Source of the DNA: Gonatopus flavifemur
Taxonomy: Eukaryota; Arthropoda; Insecta; Hymenoptera; Dryinidae
DNA: 64,000 nucleotides
Reading direction: 5' to 3'
Assembly (NCBI GenBank): GCA_018340375.1
Contig: JAFFJZ010000043.1
Location: forward strand, 248,001-312,000
Part shown: piece after piece, positions 23,001 through 32,514 of the stretch
Layout of the letters: each line of letters opens with the position of its first letter
Numbering within the stretch: position 1 is the first letter of the stretch
Program-made: the position numbers and the translations under genes
The notes under the pieces: model-generated
What the model was told of the DNA's origin: nothing
What the model saw: the letters and a program-made list of their open reading frames with translations, nothing else
Databases searched by the model: none

Positions 23001-24450
23001 GAAGAAACGTAACCAATGGCGATGGACAAAGACGGAACAATCATCATTCGAAATGTTAAAAAAGTGTCTAACATCGACTCCTATCCTGGCTCCACCTGAT
23101 TTTTCAGAAACTTTCGTACTACAGACGGACGCCAGCAAGTATGGGTTGGGTGCCGTTTTAACCCAAGTAATAAACAACGAAGAGAAAGTAATAGCATATG
23201 CTAGTAAAACTCTTAATAAAAGTGAAATAAATTATTCAGTCACCGAAAAAGAGTGCCTCGCTGTGGTATGGGGGATACAAAAAATGAGACCGTATCTGGA
23301 AGGATATCAATTCACCGTAATAACCGATCACCAGTCTTTAAAGTGGCTCGCCACCCTAGAAAGCCCTACTGGGAGGATTGCTCGTTGGAGTTTTTACCTT
23401 CAACAGTTTGATTTTAACATAGTTTACAGGAAAGGCAAATGGAATAAAGTAGCTGATGCTTTATCACGCAGCCCGTGTCCAGAACTATCAAGTGATGATG
23501 CCGAACCAAAACTTGAGGAAACGATTGTAGTCGCGAGCATAGGACCAGACGATTCCTGGTACCAAAGAATGATACAGAACGTTAATCAAGAACCAGCCAA
23601 GTATGCTGAATATTGTATTCGGAACAACAAACTGTACCGTCATATCCATCACAGCCTTAATTATAACGAAAGGGAGGACGCGTGGAAATTATGCATACCA
23701 GAATCCGTTCGAGAAAAAGTAATATATGAGAACCACGACGAACCAACTGCTGGTCATTTAGGAATTTCGAAAACCATTGCGCGTATAGCAAGGTCATACT
23801 TTTGGCCAAAGATGAACCAAGACATCGCACAGTATGTACGAAATTGTAAGAAATGTCAAGAATTTAAGTTGTCCCAACAACCAATCTCTGGAACCATGGG
23901 TACAGCCAACGCAACGCATCCTTGGGAGATCGTGTCAATCGATATCATGGGTCCCAAACCTAGATCAGCTAACGGCCATTGTTACCTGTTAGTCATGCAG
24001 GATAAATTTACGAAATGGACCGAAATACACCCCTTAAGGCAACCTAAAACTCCGGCCATCATAAGAGCTTTTAAAGAGAGAGTGATAATGCGTTTCGGTT
24101 GTCCTCGAATAGTGATATCCGACAACGGAAGCCAGTTCATCAGTAAGGAATTTACCGGATTATTATCACAATACGGTATCCGACATCAGCGTACTCCAGC
24201 ATATTCTCCGCAATGCAACCCTGTAGAACGTACGAACAAAGTGATTGGAACCATGATATCCCAATTTATCCATAAGACACAACGATCATGGGACAAGTAC
24301 TTACCTGAACTTAACTTCGCAATCAATACCGCTAAACACGAGTCTACGCAATTCACACCGGCGTATTTAAATTACGGACGAGAGATACATCCGCCCAAAA
24401 CAATCAGGGCGGAATGGGAAAAGCCAGGACGTAACACAACCAACGAATAG
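20020..24450 (+). CDS. gag-pol: Gag-Pol polyprotein, Ty3/gypsy
   Basis: A single 1476-codon frame; the ATG at 20020 is the first in frame (a GTG at 19999 is also open). Visible domains: an acidic, coiled-coil-rich N-terminal part (about residues 130-215), a retrotransposon Gag core (about 240-400), and a first zinc knuckle CWRCGQRGHTRPEC near 455. A second knuckle follows in which the His is replaced by Ile (CTRCGKRDILTRDC). Then come protease DTGA near 592, reverse transcriptase with YLDD near 888, RNase H starting at the D near 1037 (with E and D downstream), and integrase with its HHCC finger from about 1239 and D1308, D1368, E1403. Gag and Pol are fused without a frameshift. The frame stops at 24450 before the usual integrase C-terminal region, which continues in another frame. 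Confidence 0.96.
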   Translation: MPLAMPRTPQEKTSWIWKLKKDDVIAELTRREVNHDPTSTVTILKDQLRKAVINQPPIEEHSGLGPTPSLENLGPVIDEVVPPNQQGENDNQGSTNDSSRPSLGLNNQNDNQSLPDNGDLIDLEENDRQNQFFDARGSREELAEQLRAEIREELRTELQAYEQEMGIRERRIAEEQRRVLEERAASNTLVQELRDRISRMERERARQSMTTPPNPTLSSDEGSTEDPEISTISRLLQNFFKENPNREVRIQEQVRKWGVTYSGGPGLRTFLERIEELSDSFNIKKEQLLMCVPLLLKDKALLWYRNNKQQWVSWEDFERDLKIFYLPVDADQQMEEEIRNRTQGPKESAREYIINLQTLMRRYGQMSKNAQLDRLYTNLRREYKMYVRRREVNDVAELIQYACEYEKAIKEGEQYKPPPMSQQSIMPETAYEAPKKTKTHNMGTLDSAYDANTHCWRCGQRGHTRPECRNSFVKFCTRCGKRDILTRDCTCIVVKPMNTRLPYWQNNVQTRTSNHPVQNTQRNREQHNRNITYQTQSQGGQSTSQTNRLNATTPVEKGNAPTTGPSHNACFGDPRPRLKAQIGQRTFWGLADTGATTSIMDYEVFNEARRQGLCTYFNPVGRDLTVLDGRGIRTRGNAVVLTRIKGRSIPFSYSIIHKYNDNVLFGVDNLAKINYQLVWGEPKEDVCHSVHTISTENAETIAQRIINEELKLFESVKGPTHLAEHCIKVVPGTEPIKTRYYPRNPAMQSIIDEEVDKMLADGVIEPSDSPWSSPIVLVKKKNRTYRFCIDFRKINKVSEKDAYPLPHINDTLNKLREAKYISTIDLKNGYWQVPLSEDSKPITAFTVPRRGLFQFRVMPFGLHSASATFQRLLNNLITPELEPFVEVYLDDIIIIGQTLNQHIKILREVFHRLREARLQINAEKSKFLQKQIVYLGHLIDKDGIKTDPDKVKAINEIPPPKNIKELRQFIGMISWYRRFIPNCSELTQPLTALLKKRNQWRWTKTEQSSFEMLKKCLTSTPILAPPDFSETFVLQTDASKYGLGAVLTQVINNEEKVIAYASKTLNKSEINYSVTEKECLAVVWGIQKMRPYLEGYQFTVITDHQSLKWLATLESPTGRIARWSFYLQQFDFNIVYRKGKWNKVADALSRSPCPELSSDDAEPKLEETIVVASIGPDDSWYQRMIQNVNQEPAKYAEYCIRNNKLYRHIHHSLNYNEREDAWKLCIPESVREKVIYENHDEPTAGHLGISKTIARIARSYFWPKMNQDIAQYVRNCKKCQEFKLSQQPISGTMGTANATHPWEIVSIDIMGPKPRSANGHCYLLVMQDKFTKWTEIHPLRQPKTPAIIRAFKERVIMRFGCPRIVISDNGSQFISKEFTGLLSQYGIRHQRTPAYSPQCNPVERTNKVIGTMISQFIHKTQRSWDKYLPELNFAINTAKHESTQFTPAYLNYGREIHPPKTIRAEWEKPGRNTTNE

Positions 24451-24757
24451 CGAGTCCAGAATAAAGACGTTGCGGGAGGCATTGGAATTGGTTAGGGTCA
24501 ATTTAGCCAGGGCGTTCACAAAACAAAGTTTCCACTACAACAAAGGGAAAGGGGACTGGAAACCTCAAATAGGGGATTTGGTCTGTAAACGTGAACACCA
24601 TTTATCATCAGCCTCCACTGCTTTCGCGTCTAAGCTCGCAAATAAATTCACTAGCGGTTATAGAATCGTGGGTAACGTGGGTCAGAATATTTTCGAAGTA
24701 GAGAAAGACGGACGAATAACCCGCGCACATATTAAAGATCTCAAACCCAGTAACTAG
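24451..24757 (+). pseudogene. Integrase C-terminal segment, out of frame
   Basis: The 95 codons from 24470 read as the C-terminal tail of a gypsy integrase (positively charged, GDWKPQIGDLVCKREHH, then YRIVGNVGQNIFEVEKDGR...HIKDLKP). The frame is +1 relative to gag-pol and is open back through the gag-pol stop, so a 1-nt indel around 24435-24445 explains the split. Nothing here resembles a slippery site, so a disabling mutation is more likely than programmed shifting. The segment is expected to be part of Pol in intact copies. Confidence 0.85.
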
Positions 24758-24861
24758 GTTGAGACAAATTGATCAAGAAACCGGTTATTATACTTTAACA
24801 CCATTGACTTTGTAAGTAGTTTAATTTTATCGTTAATTTCTCTTTCCGTTTCATTATGTTT

Positions 24862-24863
24862 AG
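24862..24863 (+). promoter_or_regulatory. Candidate splice acceptor before ORF3
   Basis: A pyrimidine-rich stretch (tctctttccgtttcattatg) ends in tttag, 30 nt before the ATG of ORF3. This would allow a spliced subgenomic mRNA, as known for env of insect errantiviruses. No donor was identified with confidence. Confidence 0.35.
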
Positions 24864-24892
24864 TTCTTACTTTCTCCAATCCCCATTCAATC

Positions 24893-25666
24893 ATGGATCA
24901 ACCAAACGAAGCCACTGATTCAACGCCCAAGGAGAGCATAAAGAGTAAGCTACAGAAACTCTACGCCAACGCCCCACCCATCCGCCTCGGTCATAGACGA
25001 ATAACGGTGCCGGTATCAAAACCCTTCAACCGAAAGTCCCGGGGAGACTTCCTGAAAGAAATCATTTCTAGCAGACCACCATTGAGGGAGAGGAATGTGG
25101 TGGGTGAATCGGATTATACCATCCAGATACCAGCTAGGCCGAGCACATCCTGTCCCAACCAAGCTGAGATTGGTAAAATCCTCAGGGCATCGGATGGCCC
25201 GACCATTTTAGAATCTACCCCTGAAGTAGAAAAATACGATCCCGCGAGACCAGAATTTAGCCGAAACCCAGCGACAGTCAAGCCGAGGGTGTCAAAAATC
25301 CAGGTTCTCGGTACAACTCGCCCTTGTCACCCACACAGCACGTCCACCACCGTTAAAGCTAAACCGCAGACAGCATGTCGCACGCCACTCCCGAACCTAG
25401 CCAGGGAACGGGAGAACCTGATAGCTGAGCAACGTTCTTACCATCTCAAAGGCAGCTTGCCACCAAACACGCCAACTGGACGTTTTTCACCCGAACCGGC
25501 AAAACCTAAATATTACCGGTTCGAGGAATTAGACTTGGAGGAACTGAAGACCCGGCCAAAGCGAATCAAGTTGGCAGCAGAGGACCGCCAGGGGAGGATT
25601 CTGCAAATTATAGCAGGCAGAGGCAAGGCTACCGTCCAATTTAAGACACCAGCATCAAAAAAATGA
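24893..25666 (+). CDS. Third ORF of the LTR element, unknown function
   Basis: A 257-codon ORF with its own ATG, 135 nt after the integrase tail and in the position where env lies in errantiviruses. It does not look like an envelope: there is no signal peptide, no transmembrane segment and no obvious cleavage site. It is rich in Pro, Arg, Lys, Ser and Thr, largely low-complexity in the middle. A more structured C-terminus is centred on KPKYYRFEELDLEELK (about residue 205) with a basic tail ending in KK. The integrity of the frame, next to a broken pol, suggests recent constraint. It may be a nucleic-acid-binding or capsid accessory protein, but I recognise no family. Confidence 0.75.
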   Translation: MDQPNEATDSTPKESIKSKLQKLYANAPPIRLGHRRITVPVSKPFNRKSRGDFLKEIISSRPPLRERNVVGESDYTIQIPARPSTSCPNQAEIGKILRASDGPTILESTPEVEKYDPARPEFSRNPATVKPRVSKIQVLGTTRPCHPHSTSTTVKAKPQTACRTPLPNLARERENLIAEQRSYHLKGSLPPNTPTGRFSPEPAKPKYYRFEELDLEELKTRPKRIKLAAEDRQGRILQIIAGRGKATVQFKTPASKK

Positions 25667-26241
25667 AATGGGAGATCCGCCATATCCTTATATTTTTTTA
25701 ATTTTTTTTTTGTCTCTTTCTATCTCATCTCTTTTCTTTTTCCTTAGATCAGTAAGTCAAAGATTGTAATATAATAAAGAAATTGATTATTTTGTTTTAT
25801 TATTTATTTATTGTTTCGTTCTTCATGTTTGTCTTGATCTGAATGAAATTTAGAATAGGAAATAGAATTAAGAATAATGTGGCTTTGATTTATGTTTTGA
25901 GAGATTTTTTTTTTGTTCTGTGTTTTTTTGATCAGGTTTATAAGATTAGCGATAAGAGAATCATAAATATTGTTGTCTTGTTCAATTGTTTTATTAATCG
26001 TTTTATTTCTCAATAACAAAAAAAAAAAAAAAAAAACCTTTTAATAATAATAACAACTTTATTTTCTTTTCTTCTTGAAGTAATATAACAAGTTTGTATT
26101 TTGTAAATCCGTTATTTTTGTAATATATGAGTTGCACCATATACCGTCTTGTTTTATACATACCTTAGTCCACTAGGTATCATAGTACTGCAGAACAGTT
26201 GTAAAAAAAAAAGAGTTTTTTTTTTATTGAAGAAAGGGGGG
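25667..26241 (+). other. 3' untranslated region and polypurine tract
   Basis: AT-rich noncoding DNA with long T and A runs (an A run at about 26020-26036). It ends in gaagaaagggggg directly against the 3' LTR, a standard plus-strand primer site. Confidence 0.85.
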
Positions 26242-27815
26242 TGTGACGATCCTCGTCTAAATTCCAACCTGTAAAATATAAAAACAATTAATATTTGTAA
26301 AATGAGGATTAATAGGAACGATATTCCTTACCTTGATTGCGTTGCCTAAAGCAACGCTATCTGAAAATAGACACTTGAGTGCCTATCATGGTTACTCGTC
26401 CCCCATCATACCAGTCGACGTACCTGAAAACATGACTAATAAATATTACATGATAAATATTATGGAAATAGGAACAATACAATCTTACCCACAGCAGAAA
26501 CACAGGCTCACCGTTGTAGATTTACCTGAAAAATAATAAAATAAACATTATAATTAGTAAGTATGAATAATTCAAGAAAATATAGAACTTACCATTTTAG
26601 AACATACAGGACATCAGAGTAGGCACTTCACTCGCGAACGAAAAACTAATGATTAAAAACGAGGATAAGATTATAAAAACAATTGTGCATTAACAAAATA
26701 CACACGCGGTTATCTGCACCACGAGGTGACAGATGGTAAACAAACATGGGCAACCATGTTGAATTCCCGAACGCATCGCGCAAGCGCGCGAATAACACGG
26801 GAGAAGTATATATTAAAAAGAGACACACCTATACGATTGTGACAAACTCCGTGAACCGCTACAATCGCTAGTGTTTCCCACGGCGGGAATTAAGCCTAGC
26901 AGGTAATAATATAGGTAGCAGAGGTGCATAAAATCACTTCTCGACTTCGACTGCTTGGAACGATCAGGCCGGTTTCACCTCCTGGTAAGCAACTTTTTAA
27001 TTACAGAAGTCGAGATTGTCAGACTTCGTGTGTATCCCTACGAAGTCCTAGTTTTTGGTTAGGAATGGTGGGGGGAATTTGGTATCACCATTTTCATAGT
27101 GTAACTTCTGTTAGAGCCAACCTCTCACGGCTATGGGGTATTAAAGCCACACGCTTACGGCTATTTTCCGTTAGGGCCACACTCAAACGGCCAATCACCG
27201 ACATTTTGCTAGAAGCCACGTGCATAAGGCTAAAATCAAGTTAGAATTCACCGTTAAATATAATTTATCTAAATAATCGTATTTTGAATACTGCCAAGTA
27301 GTACGGATAATCTGAAGGCTCCATCTGAGCCAGTCACATCAACAATTCCGATAGATCCTCGTAGCGTATTTGATATTAGAGAAATCCTTGATAGGCCTAA
27401 CCACGATTGTTTTCCCTTAGATCCCGGTTGATCTAAAGGTACACCCACATATTATACTTTACGAATTCAGTGTGCACACGTATTAGATCAAATAGACAAA
27501 GTCCGGACTATTAGGATCATTTTAAACAATAATTCTATGTAATATTAGTTTTCATTTTGACCTCTATTTGTAAAATTGCATCATTTTATGTACCATTAAA
27601 ACTGACTTTTTATAACCAGTTTCTTGACTCAATCTATTTAATAAATATATTATTTAACTTTGTTTAACTGAAATCTTAATTTATTAATCCGTGACCCGCG
27701 TTCCCCTCTTATTATTAAAGAACTTTGGAAATCCGACGAGCTGAAGGCATCATAGGGGGCTTTTAATAGGTGGTATCTTCATATACCGACGCATAACAGT
27801 TAACGAAACGTCACA
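26242..27815 (+). repeat. 3' LTR
   Basis: A 1574-bp copy of the 5' LTR with the same TGTGACG...CGTCACA ends. The 1-bp length difference is a G-run indel near 27070; about six substitutions separate the copies. Confidence 0.97.
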
Positions 27816-27819
27816 GATG

Positions 27820-28544
27820 TCTGGCTCATTTTGAAGACAATCAGTTTTTCAGGTGACTCGGGGGATTCCAATGTTGGATTCCGTACGGGATTATAAGATT
27901 TATGTGATGGTATTTCAGTAAGATCTTAGTAGTTTAGTTTGAGCATAATTCAACAATAGAATCAAAATTCATTGTTCATCAAAGAACGCAAATTTTCCGA
28001 TGATCATACAAGCTTGTCCCAGTCTTGTCACATTTTTTCTATCGTTTTAAGATAACTCATGTACGGTATTCTGAGGGAGAAAGTCATGAACTAAAATATG
28101 AATCAATTACTTCTTTCCAATTATCCATATCTGCGATCAAAGAAGCATTGGTTGATGCTTGGTAAATGAATTGAACCGGGCCTGGCAAAACCACTGGTCC
28201 AAGCTTGTCCTGATCTTATCATTCTCATGCCTGGGTCAAGTTTGGTAAATTATTCAAGACAAGTCTCGGCAGGTCTTGTGCCAGGCTTGGTTCATCATTG
28301 GGCCATTGGTCCATACACACATGGGAAGTTATCAGAAAGATGACTTGGATCACATTCTGATAACTTCTAGACCTCATAAGAAATACATCAAAAAGATTCC
28401 CAAAATATTTCGACGCATTAGAGAACTTTCTGTCAGCATTTAGAGAACATAATGAATGTTCTAAATGTTGAGGGAAAAAATGATTACTGGGTTACTCAGC
28501 AAACTATAAACATCATTCCAAAGTATACACTCTGCCCTTTCAAT
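27820..28544. other. No recognised gene
   Basis: Contains ccaagcttg/ggtcttgtgccaggcttgg words near 28165-28310, related to those near 17700. Otherwise AT-rich unique sequence. Confidence 0.4.
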
Positions 28545-28812
28545 CCCAAGTAACACAAGAACTTCTCAAATATGCTCTGACGATACAATGAATGTGAAAG
28601 GAATATGCGAATGAGAATATTTTGGATAAATTCGTCAAGATATACTATGGAGGTGCATAGCACATAATTATTCAAAACAGTCTTATTTGGAAATTCTAAG
28701 CGTGTTTGTAGGATTCTCCAAACACGTTCTTAGCATTTTTGACCTCCCTAGTGAAAATCGAGGATAGAAATGAATAGAAAAATTCGTATTCGCTTCTTTC
28801 CACTTTCAACGT

Positions 28813-29244
28813 CATTTTCTGCACCACTTTTGGACATTGACCAGGATAGAAATTTGGTTTACCCATTTCAATCCATAAAAATGGATTGGGAAAAGTGAGG
28901 ATTGAGAATAGAAATGGATGGGGAAATTTGTATTCATTCCTACCCACTTTCAATGTCATTTTCTGCACCACTTTTGGGCATTGACCTGGATAGAAATTTG
29001 GTTTATCCATTTCATTCCATAAAAATGGATTAGAGAAAGTGAGGATCGAGAATAGGAATGGATAAGGGAATTTATATTCATTCTTACCCACTTTCAATGT
29101 CATTTTCTGCACCGCTTTTTGACATCGGGCCTGAATAGAGATTCGTTGTATCCGCTTTAATGCATGAAAATGAATTATAGTTCAATTGGGTTGCCATTTG
29201 AATTGAATATTATTTGAATGTCACTTTATATTCCAATTGTAATA
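28813..29244. repeat. 144-bp tandem repeat
   Basis: cattttctgcaccacttttg occurs at 28813 and 28957, with a variant at 29101, an exact 144-bp spacing. Units also share aatccataaaaatggattgg. Confidence 0.9.
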
Positions 29245-29648
29245 AGATTCCTTTATCTTTTTCAATCCCAAAAAATGGATTCAAGTGTACATCTGTTCAT
29301 TCATTCTAATCTTCAATAAAATATGAATCCACTCTATCTATTTCAATATATCAAGATGAATTACAGTTGATTATGATCTTCAATGAGGATTAAATACCAT
29401 TCTGAATGTCACTTTATCTTTCGATTGTAATCAGATGCCTTTACCTTATTCATTCCCAGAAAATGGATTTCAGTGTACATCTGTTGATTTATTCTGATCT
29501 CCAATAAAATATGAATCCGCTCAATTCATTTCAATACATGGAAATGAATTGGAGGTCATTATGATGTTCAATGAGGATTGAATAACACGTCGTTCAATAA
29601 GTCCCAAGACTAACAACAAAAACAACATTTTTTTTCCAAAAATCATTT

Positions 29649-30837
29649 TCATTCATCAATATAATCTCTTTTTAGAGTGATACAATCTTTCCAACGCCTT
29701 TTCAACATTTCTATACCATGTTTATAGGAGGATTTATCCTTTGCTTCAAAATAGGCTTCAGTTTCGGCAATGACTTCCTCAATCGAGCCAAATTTTTTTC
29801 CCTGGAGCATTTTTTTGAGATCAACAAAGAGCCAGTAGTCGCTGCCCACACAGCACATCCACCGATGTCCACGTCGCATCTCCGTGGAGGCGAGGTGGAA
29901 GAAAGGGAGACGTGGATACAAGGTGGAAAGAACGGAGAGGCGACGTGGAGGCGACGGAGAAATGTCCGCGTGCTGTACGGGTGGGGACTAAATCTGGCGA
30001 ATACGGGGGGTGGGGGAGCAAATCGAAGCCCAACTCGTTGAATTTTGCTATTGTTTTCATGGACTTGTGGCATGGTGCATTGTCGTGGTGAAAAAGGATT
30101 TTTTTCTTCTTCATATGTGGTCGTTTTGCTGCAATCTCCTCCTTCAAACGTACCAACAAGTCAATATAATAATCACTGTTGATCAATTTACCTTTTTCCA
30201 GGTAGTCAACGAGAATCACGCCATGTGTATCCCAAAAAACAGACGCCATGACTTTGCCAGCATACTGCTGCGTTCTTGGACGCTTTGGGCGGCTTTCGCC
30301 AGCCATGCGCCACTCAGATGATTGCCGATTCGACCCCGGAGTGAAATGATGTATTCATGTTTCATTCATGGTCACGTGTTGACGCAGGAAATCCTTTTTA
30401 TTGCGAGTAAATAGCGATGAACAGCTCTCTGAATCGTCGACTCGTTGCAGTTTTTGTTCCACTGAAAGGAATCGCGGCACCCACTTGGAAAAAACCTTTT
30501 TCATGCTCAAGTTTTCATGAAGGATTGTAAATACGCTTCCAAATGATATCTGTGTCATTTCTGCAATCTCACGGACCTTCAATTTGCGAATTTTCATTAA
30601 GATTTTTAACACTTCCCTCACATTTTCCGGTGTAACGGCTTGCAATGGCCTACCCGAACATTCCGCATCGTTTGTGTCCGTACGACCACGTTTAAACTCA
30701 GCATACCAATGACAAATCTTTGGTTTGAATGGAGAGGAGTCCAGGTAACGTTTTTCAAGCCATTGCTGGGCTTCTACGGTGTTGTTACCCATTAAAAAAC
30801 AATGTTTTATCAATACGCGAAACTCGCTTTTTTCCAT
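29649..30837 (-). pseudogene. Mariner transposase, inactivated
   Basis: Minus-strand DD34D transposase beginning MEKSEFRVLIKHCFLMG, with the N-terminal helix-turn-helix region, KRGRTDTNDAECSGRP, and later HHDNAPCH and PPYSPDL. The first catalytic Asp is Asn (MNET for MDET), the following Trp codon is TGA (30357-30355), and a 137-bp element interrupts the frame at 29845-29981 just before the third catalytic Asp (SDYWLF). The C-terminal part resumes in another frame to a stop at 29649. Clearly nonfunctional. Confidence 0.93.
29845..29981. mobile_element. 137-bp CCC...GGG element inside the mariner
   Basis: Ends cccacacagcac and the reverse complement of cccgtacagcac; TG duplicated (29843-29844, 29982-29983). 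Removing the element and one TG restores the expected transposase codons, so the boundaries are exact. The inner part shares gtcgcatctccgtgg with the element at 12671-12767. Confidence 0.9.
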
Positions 30838-31529
30838 TTTTCAAACAAATTACAAAGTGACTTCACTCTCACCTCGATAACTCTACTGTTTGTGGTCCGA
30901 TCGACGTGAAATTTTTACACATTTCATGTGAAGGTGCGCACTCTAGGGAAACGCAGCCAGGTTGGTACTACTAGCACCCTCTCTGGGTTAGTCTCGGGAC
31001 TTATTGAACGATGTGTTACCATTCTGAATGTCACTTAATCTTGCGATTGTAAGGAAACATCTTTATTCTATCCAACCCCAGAAGATGAATTCAACAAAAT
31101 ATATGTGGATTCATTCTGATTATCAATTTAGAGATTGAAATGGATAGGGGATGAAAAACGATTGAAACGGATTCAATGTCTATACCGTGATATAAAAATG
31201 GATTGAATTATCGCAACTTGACAATTCATTAGATGAATCAAAAATTATATATACCGGATTCAGTATTAAAACGGATAAAATGTATTAAATTCTGTTACCC
31301 TTTCATAAATACACTTATATCGGAATGAAATTCGGATTGAATTGGATAGGATTTTCAGGTCACTTGGAATCCATACAGATTATCGGTTTGAGGGATTCAA
31401 TTGGAAAAGAATCGTATTCCCAATCTGAGTTTGAAATCGATAGGGGATGAAGAATGATTGAAACGGATCCAATGTCTATACCGTAATTAGTATAAAAATG
31501 GATTGAATTATTGCGACTGAAAATTCATT

Positions 31530-31792
31530 ATATCGTGGGTACTATGGCAAAACCTCGTATCTCGAATTTCGACAGTATCGAGGTCCCATCGGAAATATCA
31601 TCAGTATACACTACATACACATATAATCAAGTTATATATGATCAATTATGTTCACCCAACAATAATCGAAGGCCTCTTTGTTTATAAAAGTCTTGTTCAT
31701 ATGTGTATTAGCATGTGCTGACCATTTTTCCGATGGAACCACCAAACCGTCGAAAATCAAGATGCGAGGTTCTGTCATAGTACCGACGATAT
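31530..31792. mobile_element. Foldback element, ATATCGT ends
   Basis: Left end atatcgtgggtactatgg, right end the reverse complement of atatcgtcggtactatgac; arms of about 45 bp carry aacctcg.atct.gaatttcgac. Inserted in the last array of the CCCTAGTG element. Exact target duplication unresolved. Confidence 0.75.
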
Positions 31793-32049
31793 GTGATAGG
31801 AATTATATCCCAAATTTAGCATTGAGAAGGATTAAAAATTCAAATGGATAAAAGTATATTAAATTTTTTCACACTTTCATGAATACAATTATATTGGAAT
31901 GAAATTCGGAATGCATTGGATAGACTTTTCACTTCTCTTGGAATAGACGTCATAGAAACAGATTCGAATGGATTCAGAAGGATAGAATTCCAATCTATTC
32001 CAATCCATTCCTATTCTCTATTTTCACTAGGGCTCCTGTGTTGCTTGGG

Positions 32050-32514
32050 AATGACTCTACCTCCAATCCTAACTTGGATTCTGAAGTAGGTGTGGTGGAT
32101 CGCCTATCGAAGGGCAATACCTCATACATGAATTAGACCTAGATGAGGAGGTCCAAGCGGAAAGACGAGTCAAGGGTCACCAACTCGTCGTCAATCCCCA
32201 CTATAATCAGTGTAGCATCTCATATCATTACGTGAACACGTACTCCAAATCTCTTTCAAATAAAACGTGGTTCACTTATCTCTTCTCGTACAAACGAGTT
32301 TATTAACAGTTAATTATCATAGTGCCCATTATTGAAGCCACCTCGACGCACTCAATTATTCCAATATTCCACATCTGGTCAGCCTCATCTGGAAACCTAT
32401 TGAAAGACGGTTGGACAATTCTCTCTCAACATCAAAGTTGACCAACGTTTATCGATACAGTTCCGTATAGATATATAAGATTTGTATTCTGGCCAGAATT
32501 CGAATGCACTCTCA
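32050..32514. other. No recognised feature
   Basis: Unique AT-rich sequence with no supported gene. Confidence 0.4.

Larger units (their letters stand above)
18184..27815 (+). mobile_element. Complete Ty3/gypsy LTR retrotransposon
   Basis: A 9.6-kb element bounded by two LTRs of 1573 and 1574 bp and flanked by the 4-bp duplication GATG (18180-18183 and 27816-27819). Order: LTR, tRNA-Lys-type primer site, gag-pol in one frame, displaced integrase C-terminus, a third ORF, polypurine tract, LTR. The order protease, RT, RNase H, integrase places it in Ty3/gypsy. I count six substitutions and one 1-bp indel between the LTRs, so insertion was recent. A frameshift near 24440 suggests this copy is not fully functional. 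Confidence 0.97.
29585..31016 (-). mobile_element. Mariner element 1 (dead), TA-flanked
   Basis: Inverted ends acacgtcgttcaataagtcc and acacatcgttcaataagtcc, TA duplicated at 29583-29584 and 31017-31018, length 1432 bp. The flanks rejoin to a sequence seen intact at about 29380-29410 (gaggattaaataccattctg), an empty-site paralogue in the preceding 188-bp unit. Confidence 0.95.
28746..32032. mobile_element. Large CCCTAGTG element built of tandem arrays
   Basis: Ends ccctagtgaaaatcgaggat and the reverse complement of ccctagtgaaaatagagaat; the dinucleotide CT flanks both sides. Without the nested mariner (29585-31016) and the foldback at 31530-31792 it is about 1.6 kb. It contains three arrays: about three units of 144 bp (28813 onward), three of 188 bp (29216, 29404, then 31026 beyond the mariner) and about two of 296 bp (31143, 31439). 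No transposase. The 139-codon minus ORF at 28696-29112 exists because 144 is divisible by three. Confidence 0.8.
28545..32049. mobile_element. Outer CCC...GGG element split by a larger one
   Basis: cccaagtaacacaaga at the left matches the reverse complement of the right end (tcctgtgttgcttggg). Only 14 bp of the right side remain outside the inner element at 28746-32032. The flanks (AT and AA) do not match exactly. Confidence 0.5.

Noticed and set aside
20519..23177. Minus-strand ORFs opposite gag-pol
   Set aside because: Shadow frames of the real coding strand.
24430..24475. Programmed frameshift between pol and the integrase tail
   Set aside because: No slippery heptamer or stimulatory structure was visible, and a stop here would truncate integrase; a mutational indel is simpler.
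28696..29112. 139-codon minus-strand ORF with three protein-like repeats (TLKVG...EYKF...PNFYPGQCPKVV)
   Set aside because: It is the translation of a 144-bp tandem DNA repeat; 144 is divisible by three, so any open unit stays open. No start context, splice site or family supports a gene.
28813..29244. CRISPR-like regular repeats
   Set aside because: The units are contiguous tandem copies without unique spacers, in a eukaryotic context.
29718..30321. Plus-strand ORFs opposite mariner 1
   Set aside because: Antisense shadows of the transposase and of the nested element.
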